64,000 nt of DNA. It comes from Geoglobus acetivorans. GTDB lineage: Archaea > Halobacteriota > Archaeoglobi > Archaeoglobales > Archaeoglobaceae. The stretch spans positions 1,116,001 through 1,180,000 of the forward strand of contig NZ_CP009552.1 of NCBI RefSeq assembly GCF_000789255.1, given 5' to 3'. The translations under genes were made by a program, and so were the position numbers. Under the pieces are notes generated by a model, which did not search any database, was not told where the DNA came from, and saw nothing but the letters and a program-made list of their open reading frames with translations. Within the stretch, counting starts at the first letter, position 1. Every line of letters starts with the position of its first letter. Positions 17,402-24,454 of this stretch are shown in pieces.

Positions 17402-18682
17402 TCATGCAAGTTTGCCCTCCATGAAGTCCTGGTAAGCCTTCAAATCAAAGTGTCCATGACCGCTGAGATTGAACACTATTGTTTTTTCCTCGCCGGTTTT
17501 CTTTGCCTTCAACGCCTCATCTATTACGACCTTAATTGCATGTGTTGACTCTGGTGCAGGAGGAACACCCTCGGTCTCTGCAAAAATCTTTCCGGCCCTG
17601 AACGTGTCCACCTGGGGGACTGCCCTTGCATCCACAATTCCGGACTTCACGAGCAGGCTGAGAGTTGGAGCGTCCCCGTGATACCTCAGCCCTCCGGCGT
17701 GTATCGGTGGCGGGATGAAATCTTTTCCGAGAGTGTACATCTTGAGCAGAGGTGTGAAGCCTGCAATATCTCCGAAGTCGTATCTGTATTCACCCTTGGT
17801 CAGTGTGGGACATGATTCCGGTTCAACTGCTATGAACTCCATGCCACCGTCCTTTATGAAGGGAAACACGAGACCCGCAAAGTTGCTCCCTCCTCCCACA
17901 CAGCCCACCATTATGTCCGGGCTTTCTTCAGCAATCTCAAGCTGCTTTTTCACCTCGAGACCTATGATGGTCTGGTGGAGCATAACGTGGTTGAGGACGC
18001 TTCCCAGACTGTAATTCGTGCCATCATCCTTCACCGCATCCTCCACAGCCTCGCTAATTGCTATCCCGAGACTTCCGGGGCTGTCTGGGTCGTTTTCAAG
18101 AATCTTCCTGCCGCTATCCGTCAGATTTGATGGACTCGGTATGACCTCTGCGTTCCATAACTCCATCAAAACCCTGCGGTACGGTTTCTGGTAATAGCTC
18201 GCCTTCACCATGTAAACTCTGCATCCCATATCAAACAGGTTTGCTGCGAATGCGAGAGCTGAACCCCACTGCCCTGCACCCGTCTCTGTGGTCAGTCGCT
18301 CCACACCCTCTTTCGCATTGTAATATGCCTGAGCAACGGCCGTATTTGGTTTGTGGCTGCCAGGAGGTGAGACACCCTCATACTTGTAATAGATCCTCGC
18401 AGGGGTTTTCAGATACCTTTCAAGCCTTGTCGCCCTGATCAGAGGAGTGGGTCTCCACAACCTGTAGATTTCGAGGATCGCTTCAGGTATTTTTATGTAC
18501 CTTTCATCACTCATTTCCTGCCGTATCAGTTCCTTTGGAAATATTGCCCCGAGCTTTTCCGGTTTAACCGGCTCATTCGTCTCAGGATCGAGCGGTGGAG
18601 GTAACGGCTCCGGCAGATCCGGAAGAATGTTGTACCAGCGATCGGGCATTTCATTTTCATCCAGGTGTATTTTTCTGTCCAT
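17402..18682 (-). CDS. trpB2: Tryptophan synthase beta chain, TrpB2 type
   Basis: 426 residues; the PLP-binding Lys lies in GSHKPNTA (about residue 110), phosphate-binding GGGSN near 260, and the N-terminal extension with repeated Pro is typical of TrpB2. TrpB2 makes tryptophan from indole and serine, often independently of TrpA, and no trp genes are adjacent. Promoter TTATATACTT about 22 bases upstream suggests a near-leaderless mRNA. The gene is convergent and immediately adjacent to the small membrane protein gene. Confidence 0.93.
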   Translation of the reverse strand: MDRKIHLDENEMPDRWYNILPDLPEPLPPPLDPETNEPVKPEKLGAIFPKELIRQEMSDERYIKIPEAILEIYRLWRPTPLIRATRLERYLKTPARIYYKYEGVSPPGSHKPNTAVAQAYYNAKEGVERLTTETGAGQWGSALAFAANLFDMGCRVYMVKASYYQKPYRRVLMELWNAEVIPSPSNLTDSGRKILENDPDSPGSLGIAISEAVEDAVKDDGTNYSLGSVLNHVMLHQTIIGLEVKKQLEIAEESPDIMVGCVGGGSNFAGLVFPFIKDGGMEFIAVEPESCPTLTKGEYRYDFGDIAGFTPLLKMYTLGKDFIPPPIHAGGLRYHGDAPTLSLLVKSGIVDARAVPQVDTFRAGKIFAETEGVPPAPESTHAIKVVIDEALKAKKTGEEKTIVFNLSGHGHFDLKAYQDFMEGKLA

Positions 18683-18781
18683 ACCTCAACTTTCAAATCC
18701 AAGTATATAAGCTTTTGCCCATATTATGAGAATATTCCCAAAATAAAGGAACAAAAATTGGTGTAGGAGAAGTACCTCAAA

Positions 18782-18810
18782 TTTTACCGGAAATGGAACT
18801 GGCGGTAAAA
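18782..18810. promoter_or_regulatory. Inverted repeat upstream of thiC, candidate operator
   Basis: TTTTACCG at 18782-18789 and CGGTAAAA at 18803-18810, perfect arms with centres 21 bases apart (two helical turns), ending about 10 bases before the thiC TATA-like TTTTTATTA. The layout suits a dimeric activator or repressor. I see no TPP riboswitch in this 168-base region. Confidence 0.5.
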
Positions 18811-18850
18811 CACACAATGTTTTTATTACTGACTTATCAAATCAAATTTC

Positions 18851-20131
18851 ATGGAAACACTCATGGAAATGGCCAGAAGAGGAGAATATCCTGAATGGTT
18901 AAAAGATGTGGAAAAACACGAGGGCATAACGCTTGAAAAAATAATAAAGCTGATCTCTGAAGGCAAAATCGTAATTCCAAAAAACATTCTCAAAAATGAC
19001 GATACTTTCAGGCCGAGAGCGATAGGAAAATACATGTCCACGAAGATAAATGCAAACATCGGCACATCCGCAGATTATGTCAATCTTGAAGAAGAAATAG
19101 AAAAGGCAATCATCGCTCAGAAATTTGGAGCGGATGCAATAATGGATCTCAGCAGTGGGGGCGATCTCGACCATATAAGAAAAAAGATAATGGATGTCGT
19201 TGAGGTTCCTTTCGGTACCGTGCCAGTGTATCAGCTTGCAAGAGAGAAAAACATTCTCGATGCCGACGAAGACGATTTTTTCGGGGTCGTTGAAAAACAT
19301 GCAAAAGATGGCGTGGATTTCATGACAATTCACGCTGGAGTGAACTGGGTATCCATCGAGAGGCTGGAAAAAAGCAACAGGCTGCTCGGAGTTGTGAGCC
19401 GGGGCGGTTCTCTGACCATTGCCTGGATGAAACAGAACGATTCCGAGAACCCATATTACAAAAACTTCGACTACCTTCTCGAGCTGCTCAAAGAATATGA
19501 CGTTACCATAAGTCTTGGAGATGCGTTCAGACCAGGATGCATCCACGATGCAGGCGACAGAGTGAAATTCACCGAGTTTATAATCCTCGGAGAGCTTGTC
19601 GAGGTTTGCAGGCAAAGCGGTGTTCAGGCAATGGTCGAAGGCCCCGGACATGTTCCAATGGACCAGATTGAGACCAGCGTCAAGGCCATGAAATACGCCA
19701 CGAGAGATGCCCCACTCTACCTGCTCGGCCCGCTTGTGACGGATGCTGCTGCAGGTTATGACCACATCGCCGCTGCAATCGGTGCGGGAATAGCAGGCAT
19801 GCATGGGGCAGATTTTATATGCTACGTCACACCCGCCGAGCATCTCGGGCTGCCCACAATAGAAGACGTGAAAGAAGGGGTTATTGCGGCAAAAATCGCA
19901 GCCCATGCAATTGATCTCGTGAAGGAAGGTCAGAAAGAGAGAGCAATGAAGAGAGACTACGAAATGAGCGTGGCAAGAAGGGATTTCGACTGGGAAAAAC
20001 AATTCATGCTCTCACCGGACCCCGAAAAAGCAATGGAAATCCACACGAGAGTCAAGCCATCGAGCGAAACGTGCAGCATGTGCGGCGATTTGTGCGCTAT
20101 AAAGACAGTTAAGGAAGCTCTGAAAAAATAA
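18851..20131 (+). CDS. thiC: Phosphomethylpyrimidine synthase (ThiC)
   Basis: 426 residues; radical-SAM enzyme converting aminoimidazole ribotide to hydroxymethylpyrimidine phosphate for thiamine. Hallmarks: ANIGTSAD near 58, GADAIMDLSSGGD, EGPGHVP, and the C-terminal CSMCGDLC (about 411-418) that binds the [4Fe-4S] cluster. The TATA-like element about 26 bases upstream indicates a leaderless mRNA starting at ATG 18851. Stand-alone gene. Confidence 0.95.
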   Translation: METLMEMARRGEYPEWLKDVEKHEGITLEKIIKLISEGKIVIPKNILKNDDTFRPRAIGKYMSTKINANIGTSADYVNLEEEIEKAIIAQKFGADAIMDLSSGGDLDHIRKKIMDVVEVPFGTVPVYQLAREKNILDADEDDFFGVVEKHAKDGVDFMTIHAGVNWVSIERLEKSNRLLGVVSRGGSLTIAWMKQNDSENPYYKNFDYLLELLKEYDVTISLGDAFRPGCIHDAGDRVKFTEFIILGELVEVCRQSGVQAMVEGPGHVPMDQIETSVKAMKYATRDAPLYLLGPLVTDAAAGYDHIAAAIGAGIAGMHGADFICYVTPAEHLGLPTIEDVKEGVIAAKIAAHAIDLVKEGQKERAMKRDYEMSVARRDFDWEKQFMLSPDPEKAMEIHTRVKPSSETCSMCGDLCAIKTVKEALKK

Positions 20132-20172
20132 CCATAAATTAAATAAACACAATTTTTAAAAAGCCTTTTTGA

Positions 20173-20257
20173 GCGGGGGTTGCCGAGCCAGGCCAAAGGC
20201 GGTGGACTCAAGATCCACTCCCGGAGGGGTTCGTGGGTTCAAATCCCACCCCCCGCA
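20173..20257 (+). tRNA. tRNA-Leu (anticodon CAA)
   Basis: 85 nt with long variable arm. Acceptor GCGGGGG/CCCCCGC, discriminator A; anticodon stem GTGGA/TCCAC with loop CTCAAGA; T-arm GGGTTCAAATCCC. No intron. Confidence 0.95.
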
Positions 20258-20675
20258 TCTGCGAATCTAAAAAGAGACCAAAGACTTCATAAAAAGCACA
20301 GCCAATACAGTTGCTGTAACAATATCTCGGCACAAGCACTGACCACAGGAATATAAAGGGCAGGTAATAGCCAAGAGCCAGATAAAGATCAATGAATGGG
20401 TCTGAACGGAGAAGGACCCCTGACTTCTGCCCAACCACAGACACATTTCCGGCAGAGGTTATTTAAAACCTAATCAAGACATTGAGACCAAGTGCATGAA
20501 AATTTCCGAACACCATTCTATTTTACACCATTTAAGAGCTCCACGAACGCCTATCACCGGGGCTCCGTGAGAACAGCAGAAATAATCTCCATCTGTCTTT
20601 TCTCCTGACATTTTTCCGCCCCTCTCAGAATGCCAGAAAAATGAATTCAGAAAGTAGTTAGGAATAAATAATGAG
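20258..20675. other. Gene-free stretch between tRNA-Leu and tRNA-Arg
   Basis: About 420 bases. A minus-strand frame of 78 codons (20208-20444) has one hydrophobic segment and a CYSNCIGC stretch, but it starts at GTG without a ribosome site and runs through the tRNA-Leu gene, so I do not call it. AT-rich TTATTTAAAACC at about 20459 could be a promoter. The GC-rich part 20535-20575 can fold but matches no RNA class I recognise. Confidence 0.5.
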
Positions 20676-20750
20676 CGGACCCGCCGGGATTTGAACCCGG
20701 GATCTACGGCTTAGAAGGCCGTCGCTCTATCCATGCTGAGCCACGGGCCC
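20676..20750 (-). tRNA. tRNA-Arg (anticodon TCT)
   Basis: Minus strand; acceptor GGGCCCG/CGGGTCC with one G-T pair, discriminator G; anticodon stem ACGGC/GCCGT with loop CTTCTAA; T-arm GGGTTCAAATCCC. No intron. Confidence 0.95.
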
Positions 20751-20918
20751 TCCTGCATTAACCCACTTTATCGATTTATAAAACTATTGGCAAAACCAAG
20801 ATAGAGTCAGGATTAATTCTGGATGTATGAATACAACCTCTCAGGCCCAGGTTGATTCAGGAAAATTGAAGCGATAGCTGAAGAAATAAATAAAAAACTA
20901 ACTGCACCAGTTTACAGA

Positions 20919-22277
20919 TCAGCCGAGATATTTTCCTGCTACTTCTCTGGCCTTCTCGACCACACGAGCGATCTTTGAAAGAGAAGTCCCAAGATAATTC
21001 TCAGGTTTCAGCAGTTCCTCAATCTCTTCCTCTGTCAGATAAATTCTCAATTCCTCATCCTCAATCAAAAGCTCCATAAGGCTTTTACCTGTCTGATACG
21101 CTTTCATCGAGTTCCTTCTCAGTAATTCATGAGCAACCTGTCTTGATACGCCTTTTTTCGTCAGGGCAATCATCACTGCCTCACTCTGGTTTATTCCCCT
21201 CCATCTTTCAAGATTATCTCTCGCCCTCTGTTCATCGATCTGAAGATTTCTCAGCAACCTTATCGTTTTCGTGAGGATGTGATCCACCAGAATCGTTGCC
21301 TCCACAAGAATTATTCTCTCAGCAGAAGAATTGGAAAGGTCTCTCTCTTCCCACAGCAGGGCAGACTGGTGCTGTGGTTCAACAAACCCCCTCACAATTC
21401 TGGCAAGCCCACATATCTGTTCGCTGTCAATGGGATTTCTTTTGTGTGGCATCGTGGAGCTTCCAACCTGCTTTTCGGTATCAAAGCTTTCAAAAACCTC
21501 CTGAGTTTCGCTTCTCTGCCACAGTCTGATGTTAAGGGCAATTTTTTCGAGAGTTGTTGAGAGATTTGCAAGCCACTCCACATACTCGCAGTAAATGTCT
21601 CTCGGAATAATCTGAGCGGAGATTTCCGCGGGAGTAAGATTCAGATAACCCATGACTCTTTCCTCAATCTCAATTCCGTCATCCCCAAAGGCCGCCTGAG
21701 TGCCCACTGCTCCGCTCAGCTGACCAACGAGAAGTCTCTTCTTCAGTTCTTCCATCCTCTCAAGATGTCTTATCAATTCAGAAGTCCAGATGGCGAACCT
21801 GAATCCATAGGTCACGGGAAGTGCCGGCTGTCCGTGTGTTCTGCCAAGACAGATAGTTTTTTTATGCTCTTCGGCCTTACCGGCCAGAATGCTGATCAGC
21901 CTGGCGAGCCTAACCTCGAAAATCTTTATGCTGTCCCTCAACTGGGTTGCAACAGCAGTATCTATGATGTCGTTGGATGTCGCACCGAAGTGAATCCACC
22001 TGCTTGCATTGCCTGCAACTTCCGATACAGCCCTGACCAGACTCATAACATCATGCTTTATCTCTGCCTCAATCTCCTTAACCCGCTCTGGAGATACCTC
22101 ACGGGAGTTTCTTTTCGCCACTTCATAATCCTGATGGCTGAGAAAGCCCTTATCAGCAAGTGCTTTCAGAAGCGCAAGCTCAACCCAGATCATCCTTCGT
22201 ATGCGGCTCTCCTCGCTCCAGATTCTTTTCATTTCCGGTGTTCCATACCGGTAGTCAATGGGATGAACAATGTGCAT
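20919..22277 (-). CDS. purB: Adenylosuccinate lyase
   Basis: 452 residues, fumarase/aspartase superfamily. Signature GSSTMPHKRNP near residue 270, TSND-type HFGATSNDIIDT at about 95, and GRTHGQPALPVT near 145. Acts twice in purine synthesis (SAICAR and adenylosuccinate cleavage). The promoter AAATATTTATATCC lies upstream. A small Cys-containing gene starts 40 bases before it on the same strand. Confidence 0.95.
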   Translation of the reverse strand: MHIVHPIDYRYGTPEMKRIWSEESRIRRMIWVELALLKALADKGFLSHQDYEVAKRNSREVSPERVKEIEAEIKHDVMSLVRAVSEVAGNASRWIHFGATSNDIIDTAVATQLRDSIKIFEVRLARLISILAGKAEEHKKTICLGRTHGQPALPVTYGFRFAIWTSELIRHLERMEELKKRLLVGQLSGAVGTQAAFGDDGIEIEERVMGYLNLTPAEISAQIIPRDIYCEYVEWLANLSTTLEKIALNIRLWQRSETQEVFESFDTEKQVGSSTMPHKRNPIDSEQICGLARIVRGFVEPQHQSALLWEERDLSNSSAERIILVEATILVDHILTKTIRLLRNLQIDEQRARDNLERWRGINQSEAVMIALTKKGVSRQVAHELLRRNSMKAYQTGKSLMELLIEDEELRIYLTEEEIEELLKPENYLGTSLSKIARVVEKAREVAGKYLG

Positions 22278-22317
22278 GGTTGAACCTGAAGGTCAGGAGG
22301 ATATAAATATTTGGAAT

Positions 22318-22497
22318 TCAGAATAGCAGACGGTTGTCAAAGTCTTTTACGGCATCCTTAACGCAGTAGAATTCTCTGCCTATTTTTTTCAGATATTTAC
22401 ACTTTTTTCCGGTGTATCCTGAGATGCAGAGCTGGCAGTCTTCAGGATAAACCTTCTTTATACCGATACCCAGTTTCTCAATTCTTGAGCCTAACAT
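22318..22497 (-). CDS. Small Cys-containing protein upstream of purB
   Basis: 59 residues, Lys-rich, with four cysteines in the order CQLC, KKC, FYC, which suggests a small metal site. ATG 22497 is preceded by GGTGATGGCTC, a good archaeal ribosome site, which supports real translation. Family not recognised. Confidence 0.55.
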   Translation of the reverse strand: MLGSRIEKLGIGIKKVYPEDCQLCISGYTGKKCKYLKKIGREFYCVKDAVKDFDNRLLF

Positions 22498-22573
22498 GAG
22501 CCATCACCATAAATTAATAGTGCTTTCCATCATAAAATTCTTATTCCCAAGCTCATTCACACACCTTGCTGAT

Positions 22574-22646
22574 GGGTCCGTGGTCTAGTGGTTATGACGC
22601 TGCCCTTACGAGGCAGTGATCGCCGGTTCGAATCCGGCCGGACCCA
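22574..22646 (+). tRNA. tRNA-Val (anticodon TAC), occupied by an integrated element
   Basis: Acceptor GGGTCCG/CGGACCC, discriminator A; anticodon stem CTGCC/GGCAG with loop CTTACGA; T-arm GCCGG-TTCGAAT-CCGGC. The part from the anticodon loop to the 3' end is repeated at 30907-30950, so it is the attachment site of the element to its right and was probably supplied by that element. Confidence 0.96.
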
Positions 22647-22807
22647 CTGTAATTTCCTGCCAGAGGATGATTTACCCACCTTAGAAACTCCAGAAGACGG
22701 TCCTCAAGAAACTGGGACAGGTTAGGGATGTATTCCCTTGAAGCTTCCAGGACATCCTTCCGAACAGTCAGGCTGACACGAACCTTCCCAAGGTTTGGAC
22801 GAGGCAT
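22592..22807 (-). CDS. Integrase N-terminal fragment, int(N)
   Basis: Starts ATG 22807 (MPRPNLGKVRVSL), then a helical segment with REYIPNLSQFLEDRLLEFL and NHPLAGNYSG, after which it reads antisense through the tRNA-Val 3' half (SGRIRTGDHCLVR) and stops in the tRNA 5' half. Residues 1-68 would join int(C) in the circular form, giving an integrase of about 396 residues. In the integrated state it lacks the catalytic domain. Confidence 0.85.
   Translation of the reverse strand: MPRPNLGKVRVSLTVRKDVLEASREYIPNLSQFLEDRLLEFLRWVNHPLAGNYSGSGRIRTGDHCLVRAAS
22603..22672 (+). repeat. Left attachment site (attL)
   Basis: Starts CCCTTACGAGGC in the tRNA-Val anticodon loop and extends 26 bases past the tRNA end. 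Compared with attR it differs at five of 70 positions. Two of these are the first pair of the T-stem (G-C here, C-G there), so tRNA pairing is kept in both copies. Confidence 0.9.
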
Positions 22808-22947
22808 AATGAAATAACATACGCATAAAATGATAAAGTTAGCGGGAGCTGTAATAAAATAAAAAATAAGAGTTTAGAGTAAAAAAGAGTTTATTATTAT
22901 ATTCCCCAGTGAGGGTGTTCTCTTACTCTTTTACTCTTCTCTTCTAA

Positions 22948-23241
22948 TTGGACATATTGGACACATTGGACACGGGACATGACACCCTTCAACTTGGACA
23001 CGTTGGACACATTGGACACAGGGTTCGACACACCTTAACCTCACAAAATTATATGTTTGTTTACTGTGTCCAATATGTCCAAGTGAAATCTGAGGAATCT
23101 GACAGGAGTTTCAACCGAGAACAGAATGAAAAGTATTGGACATGGGACTATACTCCTCCTTCAACTGGGGTTATCTCTTAAACTCCCAACTCATCCCTTA
23201 GATTGTCTTCTCATCATGACTGTTTTTGGACATATTGGACA
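22948..23241. repeat. Nine-base iterons, probable replication origin of the element
   Basis: Eleven copies of TTGGACA: direct at 22948, 22957, 22966, 22994, 23003, 23012, 23136, 23226 and 23235, and inverted (TGTCCAA) at 23067 and 23076. Within clusters the period is exactly 9 bases (TTGGACAYA). Iterons next to a replication initiator gene are typical origins in plasmids. Apart from these repeats, the 620 bases between int(N) and the regulator (22808-23428) hold no convincing gene. Confidence 0.7.
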
Positions 23242-23428
23242 TCCACAGGAAATGGTGGTGTTAGCATGTGGCATAGTATGTTGTTATTGAAAACATTAGA
23301 ACTTTTGACTAACGCCCCCGACCTTTTCAAGCTTTATATTTGCAATAAATTCCAAATGTACTATGGAGATTGACGTCAAGAAAGATAAGATCAATCAGAT
23401 ACTATTCATCGGAAGACAAGATAAGATT

Positions 23429-24151
23429 TCAATCAAGAAGCTGAGATAGTTGCTCCTTGTACTTCTCTTTCCTGATCTCTGAAAATTTCAGAAACTCCTC
23501 CTTCACGTTCTCTGGGATTACATCAAGGATTTTCTCACCTGTAATTAAAAGCAAGGCATATAATTTTGAAAGGGTGTCCTTTAGTTCATCATCAATTTTG
23601 ATCTGCTCTGTTCCAGTGTGGATCACCCTATAATGCTGAAGCTGCACTGTTGGAAGCCACTCAAACACGATTTTCCACCCTTTATCAGTGAGTACTAACC
23701 TGTTGTCCTCAAATTTAACCCAACCAGCTGAAACCATATTTAGCACTAAATCAGATAGTCTCTCATCGACATCAATATCTAAAGCAATGAAGTTCAATAA
23801 CAAATCTAGGGCTCGATAAAGTTCGTGATTAATTTTTTCTTCTTCAAATTCTTTGTCATAATTTTCAGATTCCAAAATCGTTATGAGTTTGTTGAGTTCC
23901 TCTTTCCTTATTCTGCCAAGTTCTTTCAATTTTTCGAAGTTTAGCGTATAGATTTTCTTTCTTCTGTCTTCTCTGTCGATTTTTTCTTCGATTAACCCTA
24001 TTTTTAGGAGATCTTTTAGATGTTTTGCCAAAACAGGATCAGAAAGTTTTGTTTTCATTTTCAACTCCGCCCATGTTTTCTCCCCACTCGCTAAAAGTTG
24101 TAAGATTTTCCTCTTGCTATCACTCAGTACTTTTAACCCTGTATATTTCAT
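23429..24151 (-). CDS. Winged-helix transcriptional regulator of the element
   Basis: 240 residues. The N-terminal ArsR-like winged helix (about 5-75) has SDSKRKILQLLASG, a recognition helix around LSDPVLAKHLKDL, and a basic wing DREDRRKKIY. A helical C-terminal domain of unknown role follows. ATG 24151 is preferred over GTG 24160. Its promoter region contains four ACTAAGT half-sites, so it probably represses itself and the divergent gene (inference). Confidence 0.75.
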   Translation of the reverse strand: MKYTGLKVLSDSKRKILQLLASGEKTWAELKMKTKLSDPVLAKHLKDLLKIGLIEEKIDREDRRKKIYTLNFEKLKELGRIRKEELNKLITILESENYDKEFEEEKINHELYRALDLLLNFIALDIDVDERLSDLVLNMVSAGWVKFEDNRLVLTDKGWKIVFEWLPTVQLQHYRVIHTGTEQIKIDDELKDTLSKLYALLLITGEKILDVIPENVKEEFLKFSEIRKEKYKEQLSQLLD

Positions 24152-24158
24152 ACCAACC

Positions 24159-24224
24159 ACTAAGTAACTAAGTGTTACCGAAACATTTAAATTTTTTGAG
24201 TTCTTTACTTAGTATGTACTAAGT
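24159..24224. promoter_or_regulatory. Operator cluster between the divergent regulators
   Basis: A perfect 18-base palindrome ACTTAGTA-TG-TACTAAGT spans 24207-24224, and two direct ACTAAGT half-sites lie at 24159-24165 and 24168-24174, just before the minus-strand gene. Between them is AT-rich ATTTAAATTTTTTG usable as TATA in both directions. The arrangement covers both promoters. Confidence 0.7.
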
Positions 24225-24241
24225 GATTGAGGTGATAATTA

Positions 24242-24433
24242 GTGGTGGGAACGCTAAGGGATTACGGGATGATCCAGCTTAACATAACTGTATATCCAGA
24301 ACACGCTAAAATCATTGATAAAATTCTGAAAAAGCAGTATTCAAAACCTATTGCCCACAAATCTGCTTCTGAAATTGTAAGACGGGCAATTGAGCATTAT
24401 GCAGAGTTTCTCGGGGTAAGATTAGATGCTTAA
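24242..24433 (+). CDS. Ribbon-helix-helix (CopG/Arc-like) DNA-binding protein
   Basis: 63 residues. A beta strand IQLNITVYP is followed by two helices (HAKIIDKILKK and SASEIVRRAIEHYAEFLG), the CopG/RHH pattern. GTG 24242 follows a GAGGTGAT ribosome site; ATG 24269 is an alternative. It sits directly before the replication gene and may control copy number (inference). Confidence 0.65.
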   Translation: MVGTLRDYGMIQLNITVYPEHAKIIDKILKKQYSKPIAHKSASEIVRRAIEHYAEFLGVRLDA

Positions 24434-24454
24434 AAATTAGAAAGGGAGGGGCAC

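Noticed and set aside
18683-18850. TPP riboswitch before thiC
   Set aside because: The conserved CTGAGA and other thi-box segments are absent and the mRNA appears leaderless.
18899-20002. Minus-strand open frame of 367 codons
   Set aside because: Fully antisense to thiC, Cys/His-rich shadow translation with no family match.
20208-20444. Possible 78-residue membrane protein on the minus strand
   Set aside because: Its C-terminal part is the antisense of tRNA-Leu, it starts at GTG with no ribosome site, and no relative comes to mind.
22940-23245. CRISPR array from the TTGGACA repeats
   Set aside because: Units are 7-9 bases with no 25-40 base unique spacers, in both orientations; this is an iteron pattern.
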